Source: Candidatus Cloacimonadota bacterium (lineage in GTDB: Bacteria; Muiribacteriota; UBA6191). From it: DNA of 64,000 nt. Every line of letters begins with the position of its first letter. Within the stretch, counting starts at the first letter, position 1. This document shows, piece after piece, positions 17,676-28,145 of this stretch. The DNA lies in contig JACFNL010000010.1 of the NCBI GenBank assembly GCA_019454875.1, forward strand, positions 1 through 64,000, given 5' to 3'. The translations under genes were made by a program, and so were the position numbers. A model generated the notes under the pieces. That model worked only from the letters and a program-made list of their open reading frames with translations, was not told the origin of the DNA and ran no database searches.

Positions 17676-19367
17676 AAACTCTGTCATTATTTTTTTCAGT
17701 TCCAAGGGATCAATGGGTTTGGTTATATAGCCATCCATTCCTGCCTGCAGGCACTTTTCCCTGTCCCCGTGCATAGCATGAGCCGTCATGGCAATGATGG
17801 GTATGGATTTATTAAGCACATCCGATGAGGGATCGCGAATTGTTCTGGTGGCCTCAATTCCATCCATAATCGCCATTTGCACATCCATCAAAACCAGATC
17901 ATAACTGCTTATCTTTAGTGCCTCCACCGCCTCAAGACCATTGGAAACACAATCACACTGCAACTTCATCTGAAAAAGCATCGCTTCTGCAACCCGCTGG
18001 TTCACAGGATTATCATCCACAACCAGAATCTTCTTTCCCGCCTTGATCGGTAATACCGTCGGATCCACTTCTTTTTGTACTCGGGGCGGGACAGATTCCG
18101 ATACAAGCGGTATTGTAAACCAGAACTCGGATCCTGAGTTCAATTTACTAAGGACTCCGACCTGGCCTCCCATTAGCTGGACCAGCTGCTTTACAATAGC
18201 CAGACCCAGGCCCGTACCCCCATATTTTCTTGTACTGGAGCTATCTACCTGGGAAAACCGTTCAAATAGTCTGTCCTGCATTTCTTCACTAATTCCAATT
18301 CCGCTGTCTAAGACCCGGAAACAAAGCGTCTGGGAAACTGTTTCCACCTTGATGGCAACACTTCCTTGGTGGGTAAACTTGATGGCATTGCTTATGAGGT
18401 TGTATAGAACCTGACGCAAACGGATTGGATCGGCCTTGATAACGGTTGGAACCGTCTCATGACATTCAAACTCAAGACCTAATCCTTTCTCCAGTGCCTG
18501 AGCTGAGAAAACAGACCGCAATTCACTCAGAAAATCAAAAAGATCAAATTCATCCAGAACCAGAGCCAGTTTACCTGCCTCAATTTTAGAGAAATCAAGA
18601 ATATCATTGATTAAATTCAACAACAGTTTTGCACTATTTTGCCCAGTCAGCAGCATCTCCTTCTGATCTTCATCAAGACTGGTTTCAAGCATAAGACTGT
18701 TCATGCCAATCACGGCATTTAAGGGTGTTCGGATCTCATGACTCATATTGGCCAGAAACTCCCCTTTTATCAAATTGGCAGCTTCTGCCTTACGGGCTAA
18801 CTCCTGGGCAAGTGCAGTTGTGATCTCCAATTCTTTGTTCAGACGAATCAGGGCATCCTCAGCCTGTTTTTTTTCCGTAATATCTGTATCTGTTCCACGA
18901 TATCCCAAAAGTTCCCCATTCGCTGAGAGGATTGGACTGCCATTTGTGGAAAACCAGACAATCCTCCCGTCTTTACGAACCGCCGGATTTAACACATCTG
19001 CAAAAGATTTTTTTTGCGAAAAAACATCAAATGCCAGTTTGGCAAAATCTTCTCGGGTTTCTTCAGGATGCAGATCCACAAAACTGAGTTTACCCACAAG
19101 CTCGGACACCGTATATCCTAAAACCGGCTCACAGGAATCCGTCACATAGGTATATACGCCCTTGGGATCCATCTCCCAGATGATGACCCGGCCCTGGGCC
19201 GCAAGGGCTTGAAACCTCTCTTCATTCTGTCGGAATTTGATACTTGTCAATAGCAGAAACACACTTATGACTACAGCAAGCCAGTTCAAAAAATACAGGG
19301 CTATTCCAAGCAGAATTCCTATAGGAATATAGGACCATATGAAATGAACCGGAGACCGCAAATCCAA
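17661..19367 (-). CDS. membrane hybrid histidine kinase (PAS-HisKA-HATPase-REC)
   Basis: The 568-residue protein has two N-terminal membrane helices (about 10-40), a PAS domain with C-terminal PAC motif (about 50-170), a short coiled coil, a HisKA domain with the phosphoacceptor His in NMSHEIRTPLN near 210, an HATPase with NLISNAIKF and KYGGTGLGLAI, and a receiver domain (KKILVVDDNPVN near 444, phospho-acceptor Asp in LVLMDVQM near 495). It therefore autophosphorylates and relays to its own receiver. The next relay partner is unknown. Start codons are TTG at 19367 or TTG at 19361. AGAAGG spacing favours the latter. Confidence 0.9.
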   Translation of the reverse strand: MDLRSPVHFIWSYIPIGILLGIALYFLNWLAVVISVFLLLTSIKFRQNEERFQALAAQGRVIIWEMDPKGVYTYVTDSCEPVLGYTVSELVGKLSFVDLHPEETREDFAKLAFDVFSQKKSFADVLNPAVRKDGRIVWFSTNGSPILSANGELLGYRGTDTDITEKKQAEDALIRLNKELEITTALAQELARKAEAANLIKGEFLANMSHEIRTPLNAVIGMNSLMLETSLDEDQKEMLLTGQNSAKLLLNLINDILDFSKIEAGKLALVLDEFDLFDFLSELRSVFSAQALEKGLGLEFECHETVPTVIKADPIRLRQVLYNLISNAIKFTHQGSVAIKVETVSQTLCFRVLDSGIGISEEMQDRLFERFSQVDSSSTRKYGGTGLGLAIVKQLVQLMGGQVGVLSKLNSGSEFWFTIPLVSESVPPRVQKEVDPTVLPIKAGKKILVVDDNPVNQRVAEAMLFQMKLQCDCVSNGLEAVEALKISSYDLVLMDVQMAIMDGIEATRTIRDPSSDVLNKSIPIIAMTAHAMHGDREKCLQAGMDGYITKPIDPLELKKIMTEFLADA

Positions 19368-19402
19368 CCTTCTCTTATTACGATTATGTTACCATATTCA
19401 AC

Positions 19403-19669
19403 ATGAAAAAATGGCCGGTAAATTTGATGATTGGCAATACCACCGTTGAATTAAACGATGGAGATTTTATTCTCGAAGGACTGGAGTCTTTGGGAGTGGA
19501 AATGAGTGCTGACTGTAGAAATGGGGTCTGTGGGGCCTGTATGACCCGTTGTACTGGCCCTGTTGAATGGGCAACCAGCGAACACTGCCTTTCTGAGGAT
19601 ATGATAGAGTGTGGTTATATCCTCAGCTGCATTTGCAGAGTCAAGGGACCTTTGCAGATTGACGAATAG
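19403..19669 (+). CDS. plant-type [2Fe-2S] ferredoxin
   Basis: The 88-residue protein has the ferredoxin cluster motif CRNGVCGACMTRC (cysteines around 38, 43 and 46) and the distal cysteine in SCICRVKG near 75, giving four ligands for a [2Fe-2S] cluster. It is an electron carrier for an unidentified partner. No reductase or oxygenase lies nearby. The start is divergent from the histidine kinase with about 35 bases between and no evident Shine-Dalgarno. Its 3' end overlaps the convergent giant membrane protein gene by 29 bases. Confidence 0.85.
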   Translation: MKKWPVNLMIGNTTVELNDGDFILEGLESLGVEMSADCRNGVCGACMTRCTGPVEWATSEHCLSEDMIECGYILSCICRVKGPLQIDE

Positions 19670-22600
19670 TCTGTGTATAAAACCACCAGGCCATCACCAG
19701 ATATGCAAGGGGATGCAGGGCAAACACTAGCCCTATTCCACCAATTCCAAGAACAATATTTTGAAGGTTCACAGACAGTTTCAGAGTTCCTAAAAGGCAA
19801 AGTGCAAGGATCAGAATTTCAAGATAGGGCCATTCTGGAAGACTTGAATCCATTTCCAGTCCCAAAACTTCCTTAAATCGGATGGGCTGATCGGAAAGGC
19901 CCCCCTGCCTCTCTGATGTCCACATCAAACGACCCTGCTTTTTAAAACTTAGGGGTACAGGTTGAAACTCCAGTTCTTTAGCCGAGGTAAAAGTTAAGGT
20001 TAGTTTGTTAAGGCTGAGTTGGGGCCTGGGGATGCTAAGCTGCCATTCTGATGACTCTGCTTTAGTCAAGGCTTCCTCCCAGCGAAAGACTACGGACAGG
20101 TTCTTTGTAGCTAAAGAAACCTTTAATGGAATCAGCACCAGCCCATCTTCGGTTTTGGCAAGCCTTACACTCTGATTTTCCACCATAACCTGCCAAAGCT
20201 GGGCTGATTCGGGAATTCTTAGGGACAAAAACTGTCCCGAAGGGTTTGAAATCTGAAACTCCGCCTTTCCATGAATTCTGGAATCTCCGGCATAATGGTA
20301 ATGAATCCTGTAGTCCAAAATTCGGGCAGCAGACACTCCTACCTTCTCCCTCTCCCGGATTTCAATGTCAAACATGGGAACCCCACTTAAAGAAGGCTCA
20401 GGATTTATGATCTGCCATCCTTCCCGATGCGATACCAAAGACTGCCGAAATCTTGCCACATTGGCTTCATGAGGTTTTATCAAAAGCCTGGTCTGTAAAT
20501 AGGACTCCGCATTTACCAAAAGTTTTACAGTCCCCCCCTCCACAGGTACAAAGGGAAGAGTCTGAACCTGAGAGTTTCTGGGCAGTTTGTAACTGATCTT
20601 AAGATTTAAGGCCGTACTGATTGCCTTCCATTCCAGTACAAGGGCATTTTTTTTGTGGATTTCTACCCCATAATCCCTTCCCTGCATAAGCTCTTTACCA
20701 TTTGCACTCAGAGATAAAGCCACTACAAGAGAATCATCAGGAAGATTTAACTGAATAGAAGTAGTGGACTGAATGCTCAGGTTCATGCTGGATTCAATTC
20801 CCCATTCCTTGGCCACAAACTGCCAGGTACCCGTAAACTGCGGTTTTCTTGAGCCCGTTATCACTTCCCTGCCACTTGCAACCCCTGGTCTCCAACGGGT
20901 AACCCGGCGCAAAAGCAAAAGGTCCTCCCTGATCTTCCCGGTAGGAAAAACCCCGGAAAAATCGCCTGATTGCATACCACTAAGCTGGGGAAATCTGCCA
21001 ATTGCTCCTGCATCCACTGTGGATTTGACCGAAGCCATAAAAGGCAGCCGAACCCGTAGTACATCCCCATAATTTTCAGGTTTTACCGGTATGGTGAACC
21101 GTATTACCAAATCTTCGGTTTTATTGTTGTCAGGAAAAGGACCAAAGCTTACAGTTTCCCCATCCCTTTTGTAGGGATAGATGGAAGGAGATATTGTAAG
21201 CAAACCAGCATTTCTAGGCAGACCCGACATTAAAACAGCCAAACTTCCATTCAATTTGCAGGTATAAGAAACCTCGGCCAGATCCTGACCGATAAGGCGT
21301 AAAAACTCTATCTTCAGTTCATGGCAAAAGTTTTTGCTTTCCTCAATATCTGGCTTTTTTTCACGAAGGCTTTGAACCAGAACCTGATCCTCAAATACAA
21401 TTTTGCGGTTTTGTGCATCCCAGATCTGATACAGAGTAGATGAGGACACATCACAGGGCATACAAAGGATTAAAAATATCCACAATGCCTTGCGCTTCAA
21501 AAGCCCTAGCACAAGAACTGGAAGTAGAAGACCACTTAGAATCACCTGGGGAAATGGTAAAAAACCAAGACACAGACCTGATAATAGCAATAGTGCCAGC
21601 TTCTGATACAAAAGGGATAAAAATGCGATTCCTATGACCACCAGCCATAAAAGAGTCTGAAACTGAGGATTTTCAAACCAGAAAGAGGTGTCACTCAGTT
21701 CGATGCGTACAAAGCCAGCTTCCGAGAGGGGCTGTTCAGAGTACAGGATTTTTTTATTGGGAAGGGCTGGTAAAACCACTTGAACAGGTTTGATATTTCC
21801 CTTCTTGATTGCCTGTCCCACATCCAGCCTGGAAGGCTTTAAATTATAAGGAGATGCGGGGGGTGGAGGTGCCGCCGACTTACGCATTGACATGGATCTT
21901 TGGGCACTAAACTCCATTTCAGCCTTGCCCTCAAATCGTTGAGAATCTTCCATCATAGGCATTGATCCCAGATAGTCCGCCTCATTGGACTGCATAAGGT
22001 TTTGCATCTGGTTTCGTTTTTCAATACTTCGTTCTCTTGCCCTGCGAACATTAGGAATCAGTTCTTCCACCGTTTTTTTAGAAAACGACAGACCAAAAGA
22101 TAAAAGCCCAAGGCCAAGGACCCCCAGTACAACCACCATTCCGACTCCAACGATGCGCTTTAACCACAGTTGAAACACCGGACTCTTAATCCCCTGAAGC
22201 ACTTCAATAAGAGCCGAAAACAAAAAAGCCGTTATTCTGTAAAGAAGCCAGAGGATAAATCCAGCCATACAGACTGAGAATGTAATGAGCATTGCCCCAA
22301 AAAGATTTAATTTCAAGACTTCAGAGTCGTTGGCCTGAATCCAGTTTTTAGGATCGGATTCCTTCTCATGATTCAGGTTTGACTGCAAGGACTTTACATG
22401 AATTTCCTCGGGATACCAGACTTCCCAACTGGTTTTTAAGGCCTTTAATGACTCTGGCAGGGTCAACCACAACCGTCTGGATTCCTGCACTTTTTCCAAA
22501 AGTTTTACCTCAAGCTGAATCACCTGATCGGAAAGAGACACAGGAAACTGGATGGCTAAAAATCCGGATTCATTCATAAATGCCTTGGCTGGTTCAGAAT

Positions 22601-25600
22601 TGATATACACTCCCATCAACTCTGTACCAAGCTGCAAAGGCAAAGACAGCTCCAGGTTTTCTGGCACACGAATCCTGGCCTGATATGCCTGAGCCACACG
22701 ACCACGGCCGATCATCAGGGTTTTTACCGAAAGACTTTCTGCCAAACCGCTACCAAGGGCTAAAGATGGCAATGGATTGATACTGGCTTTAAAGCCTGGA
22801 AAGATTCCAGAAAATCTCCAGTGGCCCAAAACCGGCTCACTTAAGTTTTTCAAATCAGAATCCAGACTCTGTTCTACCATTTCGGGATTATTTTCTGGCT
22901 TCACTTTCAGATTCTCACGAACTGTCAGAACAAGTTCCCCACCAAGCGAAATCAGCTCGGAATTCTGCTTAGGAATAGAAACTTCTGTTCCGGTGGCCAG
23001 AATTTCCCCTTCCAGATGAATTCTGCCACTTCCCAGAATCCCCCCAGGGAACAACAGGGTATTGCCAGAGAGCTGAAAAGGCTGAGGCGGATGAATTGTC
23101 AGCTGGTGCAGGCGAAACCCTTCAACAACTGGTAAAACAATTTTTTGCAAGGACTGGTGTAAAACACTGACATGCAAAGACATTTTTAAATTATGGGCCG
23201 AAGACCCTACACTCAATTGGTAATTAACAAACTCAGTAGCCTGAGATGGTAACTTCTTAAAGTCTTTGACTTCCTCAACAATCGCTGGTTTTTCCTCATT
23301 TTGATAGGCCAGTTTGAGCTGTTTAATACGAAACAGGTAATAGGGTGCCAGGGAATCCTCTCCCCTCTCAGATAAAAGTCTGAGACTGGATTGGCCCTTA
23401 AGAGAGCGGATTTCAATAAAGGCTTCAGGAAGCTCAATTCTGGCCTCGGAAGCTCCAAAATAATACCATCCGGTAAACTGTATCCTTTGTGCGCTCTGTT
23501 TAAGTTCTATACAGACACCATCACCGCTATCCTGCTTTTTCCATGGAAGTGCGGGCAGCTTATGGTAGACAAGGCCCGGGGAAAGTACATCCACACAGTG
23601 CCCGGATTCTTTGCTGGCTGAAAGAAAAACCTCATGATCAATTCTTAAAACCCCGGTACTCTCCTCGGAGATATCAAGACCTATTACTGGTAGAGGATTC
23701 AAGCGATCCCCACCGTCCTTTTCTAAAGCCTTTACAAATTCTGGCAAACGGGATTTTGGAATTAACTCATATCCGGTAAGCTCGGAAACCTTATTCCAGT
23801 CCACAAGTTTTGTCTTCCAGTCCTGGGTATATGAGGGAAAACTGCTCAACAGGAGAATAAGGCCAGGAAACAGCCGTTTGAGCCATACCATGGGCTGACT
23901 GCATACCCGAAACAGAATCATTAACAAAGCCCCGGCATACACTGCTCCAGAATAGGCAAAAGGCATCTGAATCAAAAAGGGCAATAAAAACAGGATAGGA
24001 ATCAAGGTTTTAAGGCCGGGCAAAAGGCAAAAAATTGCCACACCTGCCACTATCAGGGCTACCCAGTTAGGCGAAATGCGTTCTGATACCTCAATATCCA
24101 TGGAAACATTGCGAAAAGCCGGTGTCAGAAACCAGGCAATCCTCTGCAAGGACTCATGTGGGATTGGCACAGGCATATCTGCCGCCGAGGACAATAATCT
24201 ACCCTGAAACGAATCCGGTAAAACCCCCTGAAACTCAGGGTTCATTCCACCAGGATGCCAATGAGGATTAACCATTTTTAATGTTCTGGAAGAATCTGTA
24301 CCTGCCCGCAAAGTGGCCTGAGCAATAGGAAGACTCAGATCGGCTGGTTGAATTGAAAGGATTCGTTTTCCAGAAGTCGGGATTTTTGTAGTCAGTTCCA
24401 GGGAAAACGGTATAACTTCACCCCCAGGACTAAGAACCATTTTTAAAGGTAACAGCCAGTTTTCTCCCTGAATCCCGATTGTTGCTCTCTGACCCTGAAT
24501 TCTTGCTGTCAAAAGCTCTTCCCCCGTCATAGGTTTAAGAACCAGAAACTGCTCAGCATGATTTCTTACCACCAGGGAGCGTCTCAGATACATAGTCCCA
24601 TCTGGTGCCAGATAGACATACATTTCCAACAGATCCACAAAAGCAGAAAAGGTGTTGATTCCTTCTCTGGCAACCACCGTAAGATAAAATGCCGAGGTTT
24701 TGTCCAGGCCTGCCTCGGTCTGGATTTCCTCCATTTCAAGTATGGTTTTGGCAGGATTTCTTTGTCTAAGGCTCTTTTTCATGGCCTCACTCATATCCAG
24801 ACGAAACTCAAGTCCCACCTCCGGCTCGAAGTTCCAGGTGCTTTCCAATGAGTTTGCCTGAGGAACAGAAAAAGGAGTCAATGTAGTTGTCCTTGTGCCC
24901 AATGCCTTTTCTGAGGCCATATCCAAAGTCACCTGTCCGGCTGTACCTGGGCGAAAATTAACGGTCAGAACCCCCTTTTCAAGAGAACTTGACCAGTCCA
25001 GAATCTCGGCCCCGCTGGCAGATACCGATTTAATCAATAAACCTTCCGGCAGACGAACCTGCAGGGCTTCGTTAAGGTTTCCCTCAATCGACATACGAAG
25101 CCGGGAACGGATTTCAGCCAGACCCTCCTTGATTTGCACCTTATGGTTGCCAAGAATCCTCATCCCGCGAAATTCCATTCTAGTGGTTGTCGGGGCCTCT
25201 GTCACAATCTGGTTGCCTAACTTCTTTAAGGTCACGGTAAAGTCACGGGACGAGGGTAAAGCATACTGGCATTGAGAAACCTGGGGCACTGTTGTTGCGA
25301 TTGAATAGTGATCACAGGGGAGTTCTAAAAAACTGATGGGAATGGAGGGGGCCTTCAGTCTAACAGAATACCCCGTAGCCAAAAGTCCATCCACATTTTC
25401 CATAAGCACAAGAGTCAATCGTAAAGAATCAGGCAGCTTTGAACCATAGTCCAGAATTCGCCTGCCATTCAAATCAAAAATTGTTTCAGGTTTCGGCTCA
25501 ATGTCTGTATGCAGGTATCCGCTGTAAAACGAGTCAAGCTCCATGGTGCTGAATCGCTCGTGAGGTCTGGAATAAACCATATCCAGAAAAAGACGGTTTT

Positions 25601-28016
25601 CCTTCACATACAGATAAAGATTGCTGGTCTTAAAGGCCGGATACACGCGGTCTTTGGCCGTGGTTCTTGAAAAAACCATTTCATAATCTGCTTCAGAAAC
25701 AAAGTGAAGACGGCTTCCATCTGCCTGTGGCACAATCTGCACATCTATAGCATAAGTTGGAATGATCAGAACCAGAGCCCCTGCAATCTGTCTGCGAATT
25801 TTAAAGAAAATTCCACCCATACCCCATAGACCAATCATAAGAGGCTGAGCTACTAGCCAAACAAAACCACTTAACAGGTTCATCAGATAAAATGCCACCC
25901 AGAACAGGGCGCAAAACCCAAGGCCAGGCCCAAAAAGTTTTGTATTTTTCTGAATAAGAATAACCAGTCCCACTGCCCAAAACATACTGAACAATAGCTG
26001 TAAACCAGGTCCTAGAGGAAATATGGATGCTCCAAAGTCAACCTCAACCCAGTGTCCCTCCTGCCGTCCCATCAGGGAATACAGAAAAAACCCTTCTCCC
26101 GAGGGCATATGCACCCCGTTTCCATGACTCCAGGTATAAGTAGACTGTGGCAAGGGAAGAATATCGTAGTATTGTAGTACCTGCGAGCTTAACAATAAGA
26201 CCCAGGAACCCAGAAACAAACCCAGCACCAGTCTTTTTATCAGGCCATAAAAATTCAGCTCTCCCAACCAGAAAGCCTGAACCCATCCAGCCTTAAGAAA
26301 CAGAAAAAACAAAAGGACAGCCAAAATAATCACCCAGCCGAAACGGGCATACTGCAAACCATTTCGCACCAGGGCCTGTGCCCTCTCCCATCCCGGATTT
26401 TCAAAACTGGATCGCACTGAAACCATGCTGGAGTCTTCTTCAACCTGTACGGTGAAACTGATATTCTGGGCATGGGCGGGCAGGGGTAAATCAATCTTTA
26501 CTTTGTCCTGATCTACAGGAGGAGCTATAAGCGACAATTCCAATTTCTGATTCTGAAGACCACCAATCATCTGCCTGTTCTGCAAAAGATTGTAGCTTTG
26601 ATTTTCTCCAGATCTGAGAATCTGTGAGGATTTTAAGTCAACCCCAATCTTGCCCTCCCCTTCTGAAAACACGGGCACCTCACTGCCGTTTAAGCGAGCG
26701 GAACGAAATTCATAGTTTTTGGGAAATTCAAAAATATAACTACCGGGTTTCTCAACCTGTAGATTATAAGTCCAGCTATGGATTGCTCCCCGGTCTGCCT
26801 GAAAACGGGCCACTCCAAAAAACCCAGCTATCACCAGAGAAACTGGTTCTAGTCTGGTAAAAAGCTCAGAATCAATATGTACGGAACCAGAGTCTCCCAG
26901 AATCCGACAGGCATATAGAACCGGCTCTCCATTTTCAGGTTTTAATTCGGAAGGTAGTTCTGTCACATCCACGCGGGACACCCTCTCCGTATGATCAAAC
27001 CGGACTTCCCGAACCCTTAAAACATCAGAGGCTTCCAGGGCCAAAAAGGATCTTTGAGATGCGACTTCATGCATGCGGATCAGCCCCGGTAAGTGTATGG
27101 GGATATCTGGATTTTCTCTGACAAAACGGCCCACCATCTTAAATGAGGCCAGGTCTCTTTGGTCACGATGAAATCGGATCATGCCATTATGCTTAACAAA
27201 ACTAAGACCCAGACCATTTAACCCAGTAACTTCGGAAACCTCAAAACCCTGAGGAACCAAAAGACTGATTTCCCTGACAGGATGGCGGGAGATCGTGAGA
27301 TGTGTCACCATCTCATAAACTACCTCGCTCCTGCTTAAACGCAAACGGTGGGACGACTCTGCAAAAATCTGGGGTTTCAAAACATCATCCCCAACTACCG
27401 AAACAGGCTTCACTGGATCCATCTGGGCCAATCCCTGACGACGGGCCCGGATACGAAGCCCCTGGATCCCTTCAGTCGAGACCATAACCGGTATGGCAAG
27501 TTCCGTTCGCAATGACTCCAGATAGACTCGAGGCTGTAGCCAGTCCCCGTCTAACTGTAAATTCAGTTCTCCTGCCCATGAATAGATAAAGGGCACTAGA
27601 AGATCCAAATCCCTCTGATTGGCAGGAATTGGAAAAACAGCTACAAAATCCACCTGTTCTTCCGTGTCACTTTGTAATTTCCAGGTATCTGCATCATAAA
27701 TCAGTTCAGGGCCCGTATATTTTGTCAATGCAAAACCGGCTGGCAATAACTGCATCGGCTCAGGACTTGTAACCTGGGCCTTAAAGCTTAGAAACAGTGC
27801 CGCCTGCCCCAGCCCAAGAGTCAATTTCATATCCTTGATACGGGCAGGCACAGGGACCTTTGGCTCAAAATCCTTTATGGCATTCAGTTCTTCATTTGAA
27901 ATCAGGACATGGGATGAACCAGGAATCTGACCTGGCCCCAGAAGTTTTTCCCTGACTGGTAGTGCCTTTAAAGACACCACAAATAACAACAGAAACAGAA
28001 GCCTTAGAGCCAACAT
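19641..28016 (-). CDS. giant 2791-residue multi-ectodomain membrane protein, unknown function
   Basis: A signal peptide (MLALRLLFLLLFVVSLKALP) is followed by four large beta-rich regions alternating with clusters of membrane helices. Rough layout: ectodomain 21-555, helices 557-765, ectodomain 765-1310, helices 1313-1400, ectodomain 1400-1900, helices 1902-1985, a linker with Met/Gln/Glu-rich and Pro-rich parts (APPPPASP near 2048), helices 2117-2200, ectodomain 2200-2725, and a last pair of helices. The ectodomains share phrases of the form LPxxxxxxxVxVxG (about 508, 987, 1781 and 2598), suggesting repeated beta-sandwich modules. GGAGG lies five bases before the ATG. I do not recognise the family. 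An envelope-spanning structural or transport role is speculation. It is monocistronic. Confidence 0.8.
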   Translation of the reverse strand: MLALRLLFLLLFVVSLKALPVREKLLGPGQIPGSSHVLISNEELNAIKDFEPKVPVPARIKDMKLTLGLGQAALFLSFKAQVTSPEPMQLLPAGFALTKYTGPELIYDADTWKLQSDTEEQVDFVAVFPIPANQRDLDLLVPFIYSWAGELNLQLDGDWLQPRVYLESLRTELAIPVMVSTEGIQGLRIRARRQGLAQMDPVKPVSVVGDDVLKPQIFAESSHRLRLSRSEVVYEMVTHLTISRHPVREISLLVPQGFEVSEVTGLNGLGLSFVKHNGMIRFHRDQRDLASFKMVGRFVRENPDIPIHLPGLIRMHEVASQRSFLALEASDVLRVREVRFDHTERVSRVDVTELPSELKPENGEPVLYACRILGDSGSVHIDSELFTRLEPVSLVIAGFFGVARFQADRGAIHSWTYNLQVEKPGSYIFEFPKNYEFRSARLNGSEVPVFSEGEGKIGVDLKSSQILRSGENQSYNLLQNRQMIGGLQNQKLELSLIAPPVDQDKVKIDLPLPAHAQNISFTVQVEEDSSMVSVRSSFENPGWERAQALVRNGLQYARFGWVIILAVLLFFLFLKAGWVQAFWLGELNFYGLIKRLVLGLFLGSWVLLLSSQVLQYYDILPLPQSTYTWSHGNGVHMPSGEGFFLYSLMGRQEGHWVEVDFGASIFPLGPGLQLLFSMFWAVGLVILIQKNTKLFGPGLGFCALFWVAFYLMNLLSGFVWLVAQPLMIGLWGMGGIFFKIRRQIAGALVLIIPTYAIDVQIVPQADGSRLHFVSEADYEMVFSRTTAKDRVYPAFKTSNLYLYVKENRLFLDMVYSRPHERFSTMELDSFYSGYLHTDIEPKPETIFDLNGRRILDYGSKLPDSLRLTLVLMENVDGLLATGYSVRLKAPSIPISFLELPCDHYSIATTVPQVSQCQYALPSSRDFTVTLKKLGNQIVTEAPTTTRMEFRGMRILGNHKVQIKEGLAEIRSRLRMSIEGNLNEALQVRLPEGLLIKSVSASGAEILDWSSSLEKGVLTVNFRPGTAGQVTLDMASEKALGTRTTTLTPFSVPQANSLESTWNFEPEVGLEFRLDMSEAMKKSLRQRNPAKTILEMEEIQTEAGLDKTSAFYLTVVAREGINTFSAFVDLLEMYVYLAPDGTMYLRRSLVVRNHAEQFLVLKPMTGEELLTARIQGQRATIGIQGENWLLPLKMVLSPGGEVIPFSLELTTKIPTSGKRILSIQPADLSLPIAQATLRAGTDSSRTLKMVNPHWHPGGMNPEFQGVLPDSFQGRLLSSAADMPVPIPHESLQRIAWFLTPAFRNVSMDIEVSERISPNWVALIVAGVAIFCLLPGLKTLIPILFLLPFLIQMPFAYSGAVYAGALLMILFRVCSQPMVWLKRLFPGLILLLSSFPSYTQDWKTKLVDWNKVSELTGYELIPKSRLPEFVKALEKDGGDRLNPLPVIGLDISEESTGVLRIDHEVFLSASKESGHCVDVLSPGLVYHKLPALPWKKQDSGDGVCIELKQSAQRIQFTGWYYFGASEARIELPEAFIEIRSLKGQSSLRLLSERGEDSLAPYYLFRIKQLKLAYQNEEKPAIVEEVKDFKKLPSQATEFVNYQLSVGSSAHNLKMSLHVSVLHQSLQKIVLPVVEGFRLHQLTIHPPQPFQLSGNTLLFPGGILGSGRIHLEGEILATGTEVSIPKQNSELISLGGELVLTVRENLKVKPENNPEMVEQSLDSDLKNLSEPVLGHWRFSGIFPGFKASINPLPSLALGSGLAESLSVKTLMIGRGRVAQAYQARIRVPENLELSLPLQLGTELMGVYINSEPAKAFMNESGFLAIQFPVSLSDQVIQLEVKLLEKVQESRRLWLTLPESLKALKTSWEVWYPEEIHVKSLQSNLNHEKESDPKNWIQANDSEVLKLNLFGAMLITFSVCMAGFILWLLYRITAFLFSALIEVLQGIKSPVFQLWLKRIVGVGMVVVLGVLGLGLLSFGLSFSKKTVEELIPNVRRARERSIEKRNQMQNLMQSNEADYLGSMPMMEDSQRFEGKAEMEFSAQRSMSMRKSAAPPPPASPYNLKPSRLDVGQAIKKGNIKPVQVVLPALPNKKILYSEQPLSEAGFVRIELSDTSFWFENPQFQTLLWLVVIGIAFLSLLYQKLALLLLSGLCLGFLPFPQVILSGLLLPVLVLGLLKRKALWIFLILCMPCDVSSSTLYQIWDAQNRKIVFEDQVLVQSLREKKPDIEESKNFCHELKIEFLRLIGQDLAEVSYTCKLNGSLAVLMSGLPRNAGLLTISPSIYPYKRDGETVSFGPFPDNNKTEDLVIRFTIPVKPENYGDVLRVRLPFMASVKSTVDAGAIGRFPQLSGMQSGDFSGVFPTGKIREDLLLLRRVTRWRPGVASGREVITGSRKPQFTGTWQFVAKEWGIESSMNLSIQSTTSIQLNLPDDSLVVALSLSANGKELMQGRDYGVEIHKKNALVLEWKAISTALNLKISYKLPRNSQVQTLPFVPVEGGTVKLLVNAESYLQTRLLIKPHEANVARFRQSLVSHREGWQIINPEPSLSGVPMFDIEIREREKVGVSAARILDYRIHYHYAGDSRIHGKAEFQISNPSGQFLSLRIPESAQLWQVMVENQSVRLAKTEDGLVLIPLKVSLATKNLSVVFRWEEALTKAESSEWQLSIPRPQLSLNKLTLTFTSAKELEFQPVPLSFKKQGRLMWTSERQGGLSDQPIRFKEVLGLEMDSSLPEWPYLEILILALCLLGTLKLSVNLQNIVLGIGGIGLVFALHPLAYLVMAWWFYTQTIRQSAKVP

Positions 28017-28089
28017 AAAAACCTCCAGGATGCAATAATATCACAGGAATTTAGTTTTGAATTATCGGTTTGCGGAAAAGCCATAACTG

Positions 28090-28118
28090 TTGAGTGATTT
28101 AGAAAACCCCTATATTAT
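28090..28118 (+). promoter_or_regulatory. sigma-70-type promoter for the chemoreceptor gene
   Basis: TTGAGT (28090-28095), a 17-base spacer and TATTAT (28113-28118) lie upstream of GGGAGG and the ATG at 28146. Confidence 0.65.
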
Positions 28119-28145
28119 AGGAAAATCTTTCCCGGGAGGCTTTGT

